Source of the DNA: Bacillota bacterium
GTDB lineage: Bacteria > Bacillota > Sulfobacillia > Sulfobacillales > JAIMBI01
Direction of reading: 5' to 3'
DNA length: 64,000 nt
NCBI GenBank assembly: GCA_021846565.1
Contig: JAJZWS010000006.1
Span: forward strand, 16,476-80,475
Within the stretch, counting starts at the first letter, position 1. Every line of letters begins with the position of its first letter. The notes beneath the pieces are model-generated. The model saw only the letters and a list, made by a program, of their open reading frames with translations. It was not told where the DNA came from and searched no databases. Below are positions 20,012 through 32,059 of this stretch, one piece after another. Both the position numbers and the translations under genes were made by a program.

Positions 20012-21532
20012 ATGAACATCGTGCGGCGCGATCCCAGGTCGGCTCCGTCGGCGGGGCGACGTCCGCCTGGCCGCTGGTGGTGGCTGGCGCACCCGGCATG
20101 GCGTCCCATCGGGGTGGGCGTGGCGCTATTTGTCGCCTTCGTCTCGCTGGCGGCCGGGGCGTGGCAGGTCCTGCACCCGCTGACGCCCGCGCCATGGCAC
20201 TGGGGGACCGCGTTGGCCGTGACCCTGCTGGTGGCGGCCTTGGCCCGCGGCTCGCCCTATGCCCTGCCGGTGCTGCTGGTGTGGTGGCCGGTGTGGTTGC
20301 CGTCGGGCCTTTTCCTGGCGCTGGCGGCGGCCGGGGTGCTCGGGCGAAGGTTCTGGCCCCCGCGCGGCGGACGCCAGATCCTGCTGGGGCGGACCGTCTG
20401 GGGCCGTCCGCTCACCGTGGCGGAGACCGACCGCCTGATGCACTTGCACGTCCTCGGGCCGACCGGAAGCGGCAAGTCCACCACGGTGCTGGCCCCCTTG
20501 ATGCGCCAGGACATTTCGGCGGGGGTGCCGTTCACGCTCATCGAACCCAAGGGGGACTTGGCCAACGCCGTACGACGCGACCTGATTTGGGCCCGCCGGG
20601 CCGTGATTCCTTTCAACCCCACCGACCCCGCGGTGCCCCACCTGAATCCCCTGTCCGGCCCGCCAGCGGCGGCCGCCGAGGGCCTGGCGCTGGCGCTGGA
20701 CCAATTGGAGCCCGGTACACCCTCGTTCTATCGGACGGTGTCGCGGGTGCTTCTGGTACAGGCCGTGCAGGCGGTCACCACGGCGCTGGGCGCCGAGGCC
20801 GACTTGCCCGCGGTGCTGCGATTTCTCCGCAGCGACGGCTTTCGCACCGAGGTGTTGGCTCAGCACCAAGACCCAGAGGTAGCCGCCTACTTTCGTCAGG
20901 AGTGGGGCGGCGTCGGCCGGGGCCGCCAGCAGGAATGGCAGATGGGACTGGTCAATCGACTCCGCAGCTTTCTCCTGCATCCCGGCCTGCGCCGCGCGCT
21001 CACCCCGCCCTATGACTTCACCATCGACGACGTGTGGGCCGGCCCCTCGCTGGTGGCCACGCTGCCCGCGGGGGAACTGGGGCTCGGCGCGCGCGCTACG
21101 GGGGCATTGTTGTGGCACCTCCTGGTCCAGACGGCCTTTCGCCATGGACCGCAGGAGCGGCTTGGCCACGCCCTGTACCTGGACGAGTTCCACCAGTATG
21201 TGGCGCCGGACCTGTCGGACGTGCTGGCCATGGTGCGCGGGTTCGGATTGAGTGTGGTGCTGGCGCATCAGGACATGAGCCAACTGTCGGTCCCCTTGCA
21301 GCAAGCCGTCGAGGCCAACGCCCGCACGCACATTCTGTTGGCGGGCACCGCCGCCGACGACGTGGCGCGGTTCAGCCGTTCAGCGGCGCCCCATCTCCTG
21401 GTCAACCCCCGTTATGCGATGCGCGGCCGCGCGACCATCCTGCTCACCCGCTATGGCCGGCTGATGCCACCGGTCGCCGCGCGGCTGCCGCATCCCCGCC
21501 CAAGCCCCCCGCTGGCGCTGTGGACGCCATGA
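20012..21532 (+). CDS. Type IV coupling protein-like ATPase (TraG/TraD/HerA-FtsK fold), four predicted N-terminal TM helices
   Basis: Walker A HVLGPTGSGKSTTVLAPLM, IEPKGDLANAVRRDL, Walker B ALYLDEFHQYVAPDLSDVLAMVRGFGLSVVLAHQDMSQL. Confidence 0.85.
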   Translation: MNIVRRDPRSAPSAGRRPPGRWWWLAHPAWRPIGVGVALFVAFVSLAAGAWQVLHPLTPAPWHWGTALAVTLLVAALARGSPYALPVLLVWWPVWLPSGLFLALAAAGVLGRRFWPPRGGRQILLGRTVWGRPLTVAETDRLMHLHVLGPTGSGKSTTVLAPLMRQDISAGVPFTLIEPKGDLANAVRRDLIWARRAVIPFNPTDPAVPHLNPLSGPPAAAAEGLALALDQLEPGTPSFYRTVSRVLLVQAVQAVTTALGAEADLPAVLRFLRSDGFRTEVLAQHQDPEVAAYFRQEWGGVGRGRQQEWQMGLVNRLRSFLLHPGLRRALTPPYDFTIDDVWAGPSLVATLPAGELGLGARATGALLWHLLVQTAFRHGPQERLGHALYLDEFHQYVAPDLSDVLAMVRGFGLSVVLAHQDMSQLSVPLQQAVEANARTHILLAGTAADDVARFSRSAAPHLLVNPRYAMRGRATILLTRYGRLMPPVAARLPHPRPSPPLALWTP

Positions 21533-22632
21533 TCCCGCGTCACGTCGGCGTCCGCCCGGGTGCTCTCGCCGCCCTGTTGGCCGTCGTGGGCCGGCTCACC
21601 GTAGATCAGGCCGCACGGTACCAGTCGGCGACGGCCACGCGCGCGACACGGGAGTTGGAGGCGGCCGTCCAGGAAGGCGCCGCCGTGAAGTTTCAGGGCG
21701 CCTACTGGCATCCCGCGTGCCCGCGGCGTCAGGCGCGCCACCGGGAACTCACGGCAGATGCTTATCTGGCGATTCTGGCGTGGCCAGACCCCGTCGCGGT
21801 GGTGCCCAACCCGCCGGGTCCAGCCGAACCCGACCTCACGCTCCGCATCGGCGCCAACGGCCGGGTCATGGCACTGGAAGCCGACACCGGCACGGAGTCG
21901 GGACGGCAGTGGCGCGAGAAGGCGGCCCGCTACAGCGGGGGTGACCAGGGTTTTGACGTGGTGGTGGCGGTCACCACCAGCGCCAAGCGCGCGCAACACA
22001 TCCTCGCGTGGTGGCGGACGGAGCCCTTGGCGCCCCCCGCCGTCGCCTGGGCGCTGGCCGACTTCCCCAAAACGCCGCCCGAGTGGCCGGGCGCCGCACT
22101 GGTCGCGGAAAGCCGCCCGGGGCTCCCCCTCAGCCCCACGGCCGCCGACTGGGCGCGCTGGGGAGATCACCGGCCATGGTTTCACGCGATTGACGGCACC
22201 CTGTACCTCCCCTCGGTGGGCGACCGGCTGGTCCGGCAGCTGCATCTGTTGCCGCTTGGCCACGAGCGCCGGCAGGGATTTGACATTCGGTATTGGGCGC
22301 GGCTGCGGCGAGCCACGCTCATGACCACGAGCCGTGCCGATCCGCCAATGGGTCTGACAACCGCAGGGGGCCCGAGGTGCAACTGGAGCCTATTTGTGAG
22401 CGCGTGGAGGCTGCGAACTGTAGGTTCCCTCGGGTTCAGCAGGTGGTGCGGCCCGAGGCCGAATCAGTTCGCCTTGCCCGCCGCCGCCACCGTGTCTCAC
22501 GCGACCAACCGGCTTACCGGGGCACGCTCCCCGGGGGCCAGCTCCACCGATAGGGGGTGGTGGTCGACACCTTCAGGAGGCCCGACCGCTCCAAGATGGG
22601 ACGCGAGTATTCCGTGGAATCGCTCTGGATGA
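21529..22632 (+). CDS. Replication-relaxation-like family protein (C-terminus possibly altered)
   Basis: N-terminal HTH-like LTVDQAARYQSATATRATRELEAAVQEG; core LTLRIGANGRVMALEADTGTESGRQWREKAARYSG...VVVAVTTSAKRAQHIL; ATGA overlap with the T4CP-like gene; tail overlaps the antisense GNAT gene. Confidence 0.65.
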   Translation: MIPRHVGVRPGALAALLAVVGRLTVDQAARYQSATATRATRELEAAVQEGAAVKFQGAYWHPACPRRQARHRELTADAYLAILAWPDPVAVVPNPPGPAEPDLTLRIGANGRVMALEADTGTESGRQWREKAARYSGGDQGFDVVVAVTTSAKRAQHILAWWRTEPLAPPAVAWALADFPKTPPEWPGAALVAESRPGLPLSPTAADWARWGDHRPWFHAIDGTLYLPSVGDRLVRQLHLLPLGHERRQGFDIRYWARLRRATLMTTSRADPPMGLTTAGGPRCNWSLFVSAWRLRTVGSLGFSRWCGPRPNQFALPAAATVSHATNRLTGARSPGASSTDRGWWSTPSGGPTAPRWDASIPWNRSG

Positions 22633-23374
22633 GCGTCTTGCCCATCGCCAAGGCTGCCCGGGCCCGCGCGGCGGTCAGGGCCCGGTAGAGGCCTCGGCGA
22701 CGCCATGCCGGTAGGCTGGCCCCTCCCCAGAGCCCGGCAAAGTCCGTTCCCGCCACGGGTTCGATGCGACCGGCACTGACGATCTGTCCATCCACCTCGG
22801 CCACCCACACCTCCATCCCGTCTTGGTGCCCCAGCCGCGCGAGAATGTGCTGGGCCATGTCGCCGTCATCGATCCGGGGACCGAACACCTGGCTCTGCAT
22901 AGCGACCATGGCCCATACGTCCGCTTCTCCCGTGATGCGGCGCAGGGCGACTCCTGGGGGCAGAGGGACGTCCACCGCCAGCATCTGGGCCTCGCCCACC
23001 ATGATCGACTCCGGTTCCTCGCGCTCAAACCCGTGGGCCACCAGCGCTTCATGAAGTCCGGCGATTTCGTCATGGTCGCGGGTTTTCCACTCCACCTGCG
23101 TGATGGCCGGGTCCGCGCGATAAAGGGCGAGAACACGCGGGATTAGGGCGGGGATATGCTCCGCCACCGTGCGGTCAGGGCGCGCATAGGTCACGAACCC
23201 ACGCCCCCCGGCAAATGTGGCAAGGTTGAGCGGGCCCAGGCGGGAGACCCCCGCGGCGCCCAACATCTCGGCGTCGGTTCTGAGCTGTTGGTCATAGGCC
23301 GCCAACAATTCGCACGCGCCCATCACCACCGGCCGCCGCCCAGCCGCGACGCGAAAAAGGAGCAACGTCCGCAC
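22514..23374 (-). CDS. GNAT-family acetyltransferase
   Basis: EVWVAEVDGQIVSAGRIEPVAGTDFAGLWGGASLPAWRRRGLYRALTAARARAALAMG. Confidence 0.82.
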   Translation of the reverse strand: MRTLLLFRVAAGRRPVVMGACELLAAYDQQLRTDAEMLGAAGVSRLGPLNLATFAGGRGFVTYARPDRTVAEHIPALIPRVLALYRADPAITQVEWKTRDHDEIAGLHEALVAHGFEREEPESIMVGEAQMLAVDVPLPPGVALRRITGEADVWAMVAMQSQVFGPRIDDGDMAQHILARLGHQDGMEVWVAEVDGQIVSAGRIEPVAGTDFAGLWGGASLPAWRRRGLYRALTAARARAALAMGKTLIQSDSTEYSRPILERSGLLKVSTTTPYRWSWPPGSVPR

Positions 23375-23579
23375 AGGCTACTCGGCACCGCCCATGCGAC
23401 CACTTCGGTGTCGAGAGTTCGAATCGCCACCAATGTCCTCCTCTGCCATCTCCCATGTGGCCGCAGACACGGTCCCCCGAGTCAGGACCCAATCATAGAG
23501 GGACCGGAGCACGCGGCGCAAACCGGTTGTGCCGGCTGCTGCTCTCGACGTGTACAATCGTCACAGGGAGGGTTCCGTT

Positions 23580-23764
23580 CTGGCCATTCCCCAGGAGCAC
23601 TTGCATCGACTGATCGAGGCGCTTTCGGATTCCGCTGCCGAACCAGCCCAACGGTTCCTTCAATAGACCTTGGACGAAGAGGCCGAGATGGACTTAGTCG
23701 CACTCACGGCCGAGGATTGGGATGCGGTGCGCCAAGGCGAGGAGGAATTGGCCCGCGGTGACTA
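23580..23764 (+). pseudogene. Small antitoxin-like gene with in-frame stop
   Basis: LAIPQEHLHRLIEALSDSAAEPAQRFLQ*(TAG 23664)TLDEEAEMDLVALTAEDWDAVRQGEEELARGD*; directly upstream of a RelE-like remnant. Confidence 0.55.
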
Positions 23765-23769
23765 GGTGC

Positions 23770-24038
23770 GCTTAGCCGATTTAGATCCCGGTGTATGATG
23801 TGCGGTTGTCGCACGCGGCGGTTGCATATTTTCGGCGCCAGGATCAGTCCGCCCAGCGCCGCTTGCTGGTCAAGCTTCATGCCTTGGCCGATGACCCGTT
23901 GGCCGCCTCGAAGACCCTCCGGGATGGCCGGGGTCGCCGCAGCGCCCGTGTTGGCGCTTGATCCTGACGGTCGACGTCGAGGCTCACATCGCAGTCAGCC
24001 ACATCGGCCCCCGAGGTCAAGTTTATCAGCGGATGTAG
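23770..24038 (+). pseudogene. RelE/ParE-type toxin remnant (frameshift)
   Basis: YDVRLSHAAVAYFRRQDQSAQRRLLVKLHALADDPLAASKTLRDGRGRRSARVGA then, shifted frame, LILTVDVEAHIAVSHIGPRGQVYQRM*. Confidence 0.7.
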
Positions 24039-24159
24039 CAGATCATGGTGGCTAGCATGGCATCCCCCGGGGGCTTCACCTCGCCTTCTCGATCCTCACA
24101 GCTCGTCGCGGTCGCTCGCATTGACGCCAGGTAGCCGCGCCGGCCGCCCAAAATGGGGG

Positions 24160-24309
24160 CGTGGGTGCGCAGTCACGGACGCATCGAAATTCCGTGCATG
24201 GGGAACGCGACGGGAGCGACCACGAGGCCTGGTCGCAAATCCTGACGGGGCACGGCCTGCGGGTCATGGCCACCTTGCGCAATACGGCGCTGAGCCTCCT
24301 CCATCGCTA
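24160..24309 (+). pseudogene. ISAs1/IS4-like transposase C-terminal remnant
   Basis: RSHGRIEIPCMG then, shifted frame, ERDGSDHEAWSQILTGHGLRVMATLRNTALSLLHR*, resembling the 'HW.IEN.LHW..D......TGH.P.VMATLRN.ALSLL' end of ISAs1-type transposases. Confidence 0.55.
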
Positions 24310-24487
24310 GGCCGTCCCCAATCTCCAACGGCCGTGCGGACGTACTTCTCGGCGCCTGACGGCGTCGAGTGCCCATGCCGGGCTCGTTCGCGCGGCGCGG
24401 CCCACCTTCGACGGCTTTCCCTCGCGGCGCCACCCGCAAATCGCCGGCCACTTTGACGTTATCGTGGCGCCCGCGCGCTGCCATTGA

Positions 24488-27658
<3,171 letters not shown>

Positions 27659-27679
27659 GCCGGGATGATCTGGGGTGGA

Positions 27680-28168
27680 TTAGCCAACCGGGACGCTGGG
27701 ATCGTACACCACCAGATTCGCGAAGTACGCGCCGTAGAAGCCGCGGTCACGCGTCAGCAAGCGGTCGGCTTGGTGCAGCGCGTGGCCGCCGATCAGAAAG
27801 TCGGACAGGATGTGCTGGCGGATCCGCAGCGACGCGCCGCACTGGGGGCACGAGACGAGGGTGTTCGTTCCACAACGCGGACATGTCAGCGATGCGCGTC
27901 GGTTCTTCGTGTACGTCTGCCAGACGCGCGCCGATTCCATGAGACAGGGCCAGCCCAGGGCATCCTCGGTCACGCCGACGTCATAGAAGAACCCCCGAGC
28001 GTCTTCGGCCGAGGAAAACCAGCCCAACGTTTCCGCGACGACCACGGGGCAGGCCACGACTGGGCCTGCCGCGACCGATTCCCTGAGGGCCACCTCTGAT
28101 GCGTCACCATGTTCCCGGTCGTCGGTGAGGATGTCCAACAAGATATTGGTGTCAACGGCGGTCTTCAT
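27680..28168 (-). CDS. PIN-domain toxin (VapC family) with internal double CPxCG zinc ribbon
   Basis: [22 protein letters not shown] ... RASLTCPRCGTNTLVSCPQCGASLRIRQHILSDFLIGGHALHQADRLLTRDRGFYGAYFANLVVYDP; overlaps AbrB-type antitoxin. Confidence 0.87.
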   Translation of the reverse strand: MKTAVDTNILLDILTDDREHGDASEVALRESVAAGPVVACPVVVAETLGWFSSAEDARGFFYDVGVTEDALGWPCLMESARVWQTYTKNRRASLTCPRCGTNTLVSCPQCGASLRIRQHILSDFLIGGHALHQADRLLTRDRGFYGAYFANLVVYDPSVPVG

Positions 28169-28391
28169 CAACGTCTCCCCGCAGCTCGGCGAGCATGTCA
28201 TCGGTCGAAGGACCGCCCTCTGTCTTAAGATAGCCTCGCCATCGGCGGATGGCGTCGGTGGGCGGCACCTTTTCCAGAACAACCCGGTCCTCTTGGATCG
28301 TGAAGGTGACCTGGGACCCCGCTTGGAGCCCCAAAGCCGTTCGGACCGCCTTGGGCAAGGTCACCTGCCCCTTCCGCGTCACCGTGGCCAT
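28152..28391 (-). CDS. AbrB-fold antitoxin (VapB type)
   Basis: [44 protein letters not shown]. Confidence 0.87.
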   Translation of the reverse strand: MATVTRKGQVTLPKAVRTALGLQAGSQVTFTIQEDRVVLEKVPPTDAIRRWRGYLKTEGGPSTDDMLAELRGDVDEDRR

Positions 28392-28401
28392 GCTCCGCCC
28401 C

Positions 28402-28440
28402 CTTGACATAATGGTATGCCGCACGTGGTACGACGTCAAG
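28402..28440 (-). promoter_or_regulatory. Candidate sigma70-type promoter within an inverted repeat upstream of the antitoxin gene
   Basis: Minus strand TTGACG-17 nt-TACCAT; flanking CTTGAC...GTCAAG arms at 28402-28407 and 28435-28440. Confidence 0.45.
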
Positions 28441-28608
28441 CGCCTTGCTCTCATCGCATTACCACGCTCTTGCCTTCGACCGCCGGCCGGCCCCCGCAGG
28501 ATTCTGGCGCTGGGGACCAAACTGCGGTACGTTGTCGGGAAACCGATGTGTCGACCCAGGCACCCGACGCGGGTGGCCGTGCGCACGGGCCGATGGGGAG
28601 GGTCAAGG

Positions 28609-29478
28609 ATGCCGGCAAAGAAACCCGGGCGGCCGAAAGCGCCGCCAGACCCACGGGCATGGCTCCTGTGGGGCATTTTAGGACTCGTGGGCGCCGCGCT
28701 GGTTGCGGTGGTCCTGGTGGCGCTGGTTTTTCCCAGCAGCTCCAAGCCCACGCCGAAGCTGTTGGGCCACGTGGGCGAAAAGGCCCCGGCCAGCATCATG
28801 AAGAATCTCACCCAGATTCCCTATACGGTGTGGGGCCCGGTGGGCACGGCGGCCGCGTCGCCGCCCCAAATTGTGAAGACGGTGGCCCATCTGCCCAAGG
28901 CGCCGGAGTTTTTGTACATCGGGGCGGAGTGGTGCCCCTTCTGCGCCGCGGAACGGTGGGCGATGACCATTGCGCTGTCCCGATTTGGCACGCTCTCCAA
29001 CATGCACCTCATGCAGTCCAGCAGCAGCGACGTGTACCCCGGCACCAAGACGCTCACGTTTTATGGCAGCCACTATCAGAGTGCGTTCATTCACATCGCC
29101 ATGGTGGAGATGGCCACCAACACCCCGAATGCGTCCGGAACCTATCCGACCCTCGAGACGCCGACTGCGTCCGAAAGTGCCATTCAGGCCGCGTACGACC
29201 AACCCCCCTATGTGCCGACGGGCAGCAATGGGTCCATTCCGTTCGTGCTGGTGGGAGGCAAGTACCTCTGGATCGGCGCCCAGTATCAGCCGACGGTCTT
29301 GGCGGGGCTCTCCTGGAGCCAGATTGCGTCCGATGCCCGGCACCCCACCAACACGGTGGGCCAGTCGATTCTCTCGGCGGCCAATGAGCTCACCGCGGCG
29401 ATATGCGCCACGGATGGCAACCAGCCGGCATCGGTGTGTCAGACGCCCATCATTCGGGGCGCGGAAACACGCCTGTGA
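28609..29478 (+). CDS. DUF929-family membrane-anchored thioredoxin-like protein
   Basis: N-terminal [34 protein letters not shown] (CPFC motif); DUF929-like ending. Confidence 0.85.
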   Translation: MPAKKPGRPKAPPDPRAWLLWGILGLVGAALVAVVLVALVFPSSSKPTPKLLGHVGEKAPASIMKNLTQIPYTVWGPVGTAAASPPQIVKTVAHLPKAPEFLYIGAEWCPFCAAERWAMTIALSRFGTLSNMHLMQSSSSDVYPGTKTLTFYGSHYQSAFIHIAMVEMATNTPNASGTYPTLETPTASESAIQAAYDQPPYVPTGSNGSIPFVLVGGKYLWIGAQYQPTVLAGLSWSQIASDARHPTNTVGQSILSAANELTAAICATDGNQPASVCQTPIIRGAETRL

Positions 29479-29921
29479 TGACTGCCCAGGGATCCGCCCT
29501 GCGCCGAGTAGCGCTCGTGCTGGGCACTATTGGCCTCCTGATCGCCCTGTATCTCACGGTCCTGCACTATTCGACCGTCGTGCCGCTGGTGTGCAGCCAG
29601 AGTGGCTTGGTGAACTGCGAGCGGGTCATCACGTCGCCGCAGTCGGTGTGGTTTGGCGCGCCGGTAGCTGGGGTGGGATTTGCCTGGTTTGTCGTGACGC
29701 TCGTGTGGTGGCTCCGCAGTGGGCCCGCGGCGCCGCCCTGGCTGGCCGGGGTCCGGCTGGGCTGGGCGGTGCTGGGGGCCGTGACGGTCGTGTATCTGGT
29801 TTACGTCGAACTGGTCGAACTTCGGCACCTGTGCCTCTGGTGCAGTGGGCTTCATGTCATCATCCTGACGCTATTGGTCCTGTCCATCCTGGCTCACCCC
29901 ACCCGGCGTCCGGCGTCTTAG
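29478..29921 (+). CDS. Vitamin K epoxide reductase (VKOR) family protein
   Basis: LIALYLTVLHYSTVVPLVCSQSGLVNCERVITSPQS ... GAPVAGVGFAWFV ... LRHLCLWCSGLHVI; immediately follows DUF929 gene. Confidence 0.88.
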   Translation: MTAQGSALRRVALVLGTIGLLIALYLTVLHYSTVVPLVCSQSGLVNCERVITSPQSVWFGAPVAGVGFAWFVVTLVWWLRSGPAAPPWLAGVRLGWAVLGAVTVVYLVYVELVELRHLCLWCSGLHVIILTLLVLSILAHPTRRPAS

Positions 29922-29949
29922 AGAAGGCGCCCCACCTTGGGGAAACCCG

Positions 29950-31803
29950 TCACCGGTGGGCATCCAGGAACTGAATCACCCGGGAGTACGCTTCGATCTC
30001 GTTGGCCTTGTGCATAAAGCCATGACCCTCGTCGGGAAACACCACATAGTCAACCGGAACGCCGCGCTCGCGAAGGGCGGCCACGACTTGGTCCGACTCC
30101 GCCTGCACGACGCGCGGGTCGTTCGCCCCCTGAATCACGAGCATGGGCTTGGTCATCCGATCCACGTACGTGATGGGCGACTCCGCCAACAGGCGCTGGG
30201 CATCCGCCGGATCCTCGGGGTCTCCGAGCCACTCCCGCATCATGGGCTTCCAAAACTCGGGCGCGCTGTTCGCAAACGTGATGAGATTGGAGGGACCAAA
30301 CAGGTCCACAAACGCCCTAAAGCGCTCCCCGTCCCGACCATGCAGCAGCAGCGTCATGTAGCCGCCGTAGCTCCCGCCGACGCAATAGAGCCGGTTGGGA
30401 TCGGCCCGGCCGGTTTCCACCAACCAATCGATGCCCGTCAGCATGTCGCGCCGCGGCGCCCCGCCCCAGTCCCGGTTGACGCGTTGCATGAAGTCCGCGC
30501 CGTAGCCCGTCGACCCCCGATAATTGGGCGCCCACACGTTGTAGCCACGGGCCAGGGCGAACTGGAAAAATGCCCGAAACATCTTGCGCTCGGCCGCCTG
30601 CGGTCCCCCGTGGGGCCAGACAATGGTGAATCCGTTGGCGACGTCCGCGCGAGCGGCAAACCACAGCGCCTCGATGGGCGTGCCGTCGTCGGCTGGGTAG
30701 GTGACCACCTCCGCCGGCACCAGGTCCTCGGGCGTCATGCCCATCACCCGATTGTTCGTGAGCCGCTCCCAGGCGCCTCCCGACGGGCGGCGCCAGAGAT
30801 TCAGCGGTTCCACGTCGCTGCGCCCCAAGAGATAGAGGCTTCCGCTCGGCTTCACCACCAAGCCCTCCACAATCCCCACCGGCAGCGGCTCGGCAGACAG
30901 CGCCCCGGTGGCCAGCTCGCACCGGTGCAGCACGTCCCGCACCCCCTCCTGGGTGATGACGTACGCCGTCCCTGTGGCGCGGTGGACCGCCAGGTGACTG
31001 GCATCGTGGGCGAAGTGCGCCACGGCGCGAAACTGGCCGGTGCGCCGGGAATACTGCGCGAGATACGCCACGTCCGCCCCGTAGTTGGTGGTGAACACAA
31101 TCTCGTCAGGGTTCACGTACGCCCCGTCCAAGAGCCGGTATGGCACCGAGGGGTCGGGCACCAGGGGGGTCAGCTGTCCATCGGCGCTCATGAGAAATGC
31201 CGGCTGGTTGGTGTTGACGTACGACTTCACCACCACAAACGAGGACTCGTCGGGCGACACCACGGCCACCACGGTGGGTGCGTCTTCCCCGCGCATGAGC
31301 TGGCGCTCTTCGCCGGTGGCCAGCTCGCGGCAGTGCACCGACAGATGCTGCGGATCCACCCGATCCGTCGAGTAGTACACCCGATTGCCGTCCTCGGACA
31401 GCAGGGGCAGCAGCATGCGGTGTCCATCCGGCGCCAGCAATGGCGTGAGCGCGCCGCCGCCTGGCGGCAGCAGATACAGCTGCGTCAGCTCGTCCCCGTC
31501 ATGGTCAAACGACGCAAGAATATAGCGGCCCTGCGGGTCCAGCCGCACGTCGTGCGCCACCTGGTTTTGGTGGGACAGCGGATACGGGTACGCGCTGCCC
31601 CTGAGACTCATGCCCCAGAGATTATAATGTTCGCTGCCCAGATTGCTGGTGAACACGATGCGGCTTTCGGCATCGTCCACATCGAAGTTCAGGATCACAT
31701 GGGTGCGAAAGAATTCGGCCAGGTCGGGGCGGGGAAACTTCCAAGCCGGTGCGGACGCGGTCCCCGGTTCTTTCATTGGCGTTGGTGCGGCGGCGTTGTT
31801 CAT
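29950..31803 (-). CDS. S9-family prolyl oligopeptidase / acylaminoacyl peptidase
   Basis: VWPHGGPQAAERKMFRAFFQFALARGYNVWAPNYRGSTGYGADFMQ ... RLYCVGGSYGGYMTLLLHG ... PMLVIQGANDPRVVQAESDQVV ... VVFPDEGHGF. Confidence 0.95.
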   Translation of the reverse strand: MNNAAAPTPMKEPGTASAPAWKFPRPDLAEFFRTHVILNFDVDDAESRIVFTSNLGSEHYNLWGMSLRGSAYPYPLSHQNQVAHDVRLDPQGRYILASFDHDGDELTQLYLLPPGGGALTPLLAPDGHRMLLPLLSEDGNRVYYSTDRVDPQHLSVHCRELATGEERQLMRGEDAPTVVAVVSPDESSFVVVKSYVNTNQPAFLMSADGQLTPLVPDPSVPYRLLDGAYVNPDEIVFTTNYGADVAYLAQYSRRTGQFRAVAHFAHDASHLAVHRATGTAYVITQEGVRDVLHRCELATGALSAEPLPVGIVEGLVVKPSGSLYLLGRSDVEPLNLWRRPSGGAWERLTNNRVMGMTPEDLVPAEVVTYPADDGTPIEALWFAARADVANGFTIVWPHGGPQAAERKMFRAFFQFALARGYNVWAPNYRGSTGYGADFMQRVNRDWGGAPRRDMLTGIDWLVETGRADPNRLYCVGGSYGGYMTLLLHGRDGERFRAFVDLFGPSNLITFANSAPEFWKPMMREWLGDPEDPADAQRLLAESPITYVDRMTKPMLVIQGANDPRVVQAESDQVVAALRERGVPVDYVVFPDEGHGFMHKANEIEAYSRVIQFLDAHR

Positions 31804-32059
31804 GGCCTTGCGGCCTCCCTCACTGAGATTGGATGGCGCGGGCTCTCTCCAAACGTTACCACAATCGGAGTGGGGCGACCGGGGCAGCGCGGGCCAAATC
31901 AGCGGAACCCGGTGCGAACATGCCAACGTACGCCTGACACACCGCGCAGATGCCGCACCAATGAAAACGGATAATAAAGGGGGTAACTCGTAGTTTTCCA
32001 GGCGTCACCGCGCACCAGGTGGAAGCGATCCGGAGGGATGCTGGTCTGGCACCAGAGGT

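Noticed and set aside
23400-23440. Possible tRNA T-arm (gagttcgaatcgcc)
   Set aside because: The TTCGAAT loop has no complementary 5-bp stem or acceptor stem/CCA context; not a tRNA.
29956-31974. 672-aa ORF antisense to the S9 peptidase
   Set aside because: Low-complexity His/Arg-rich translation typical of the antisense frame of a GC-rich CDS.
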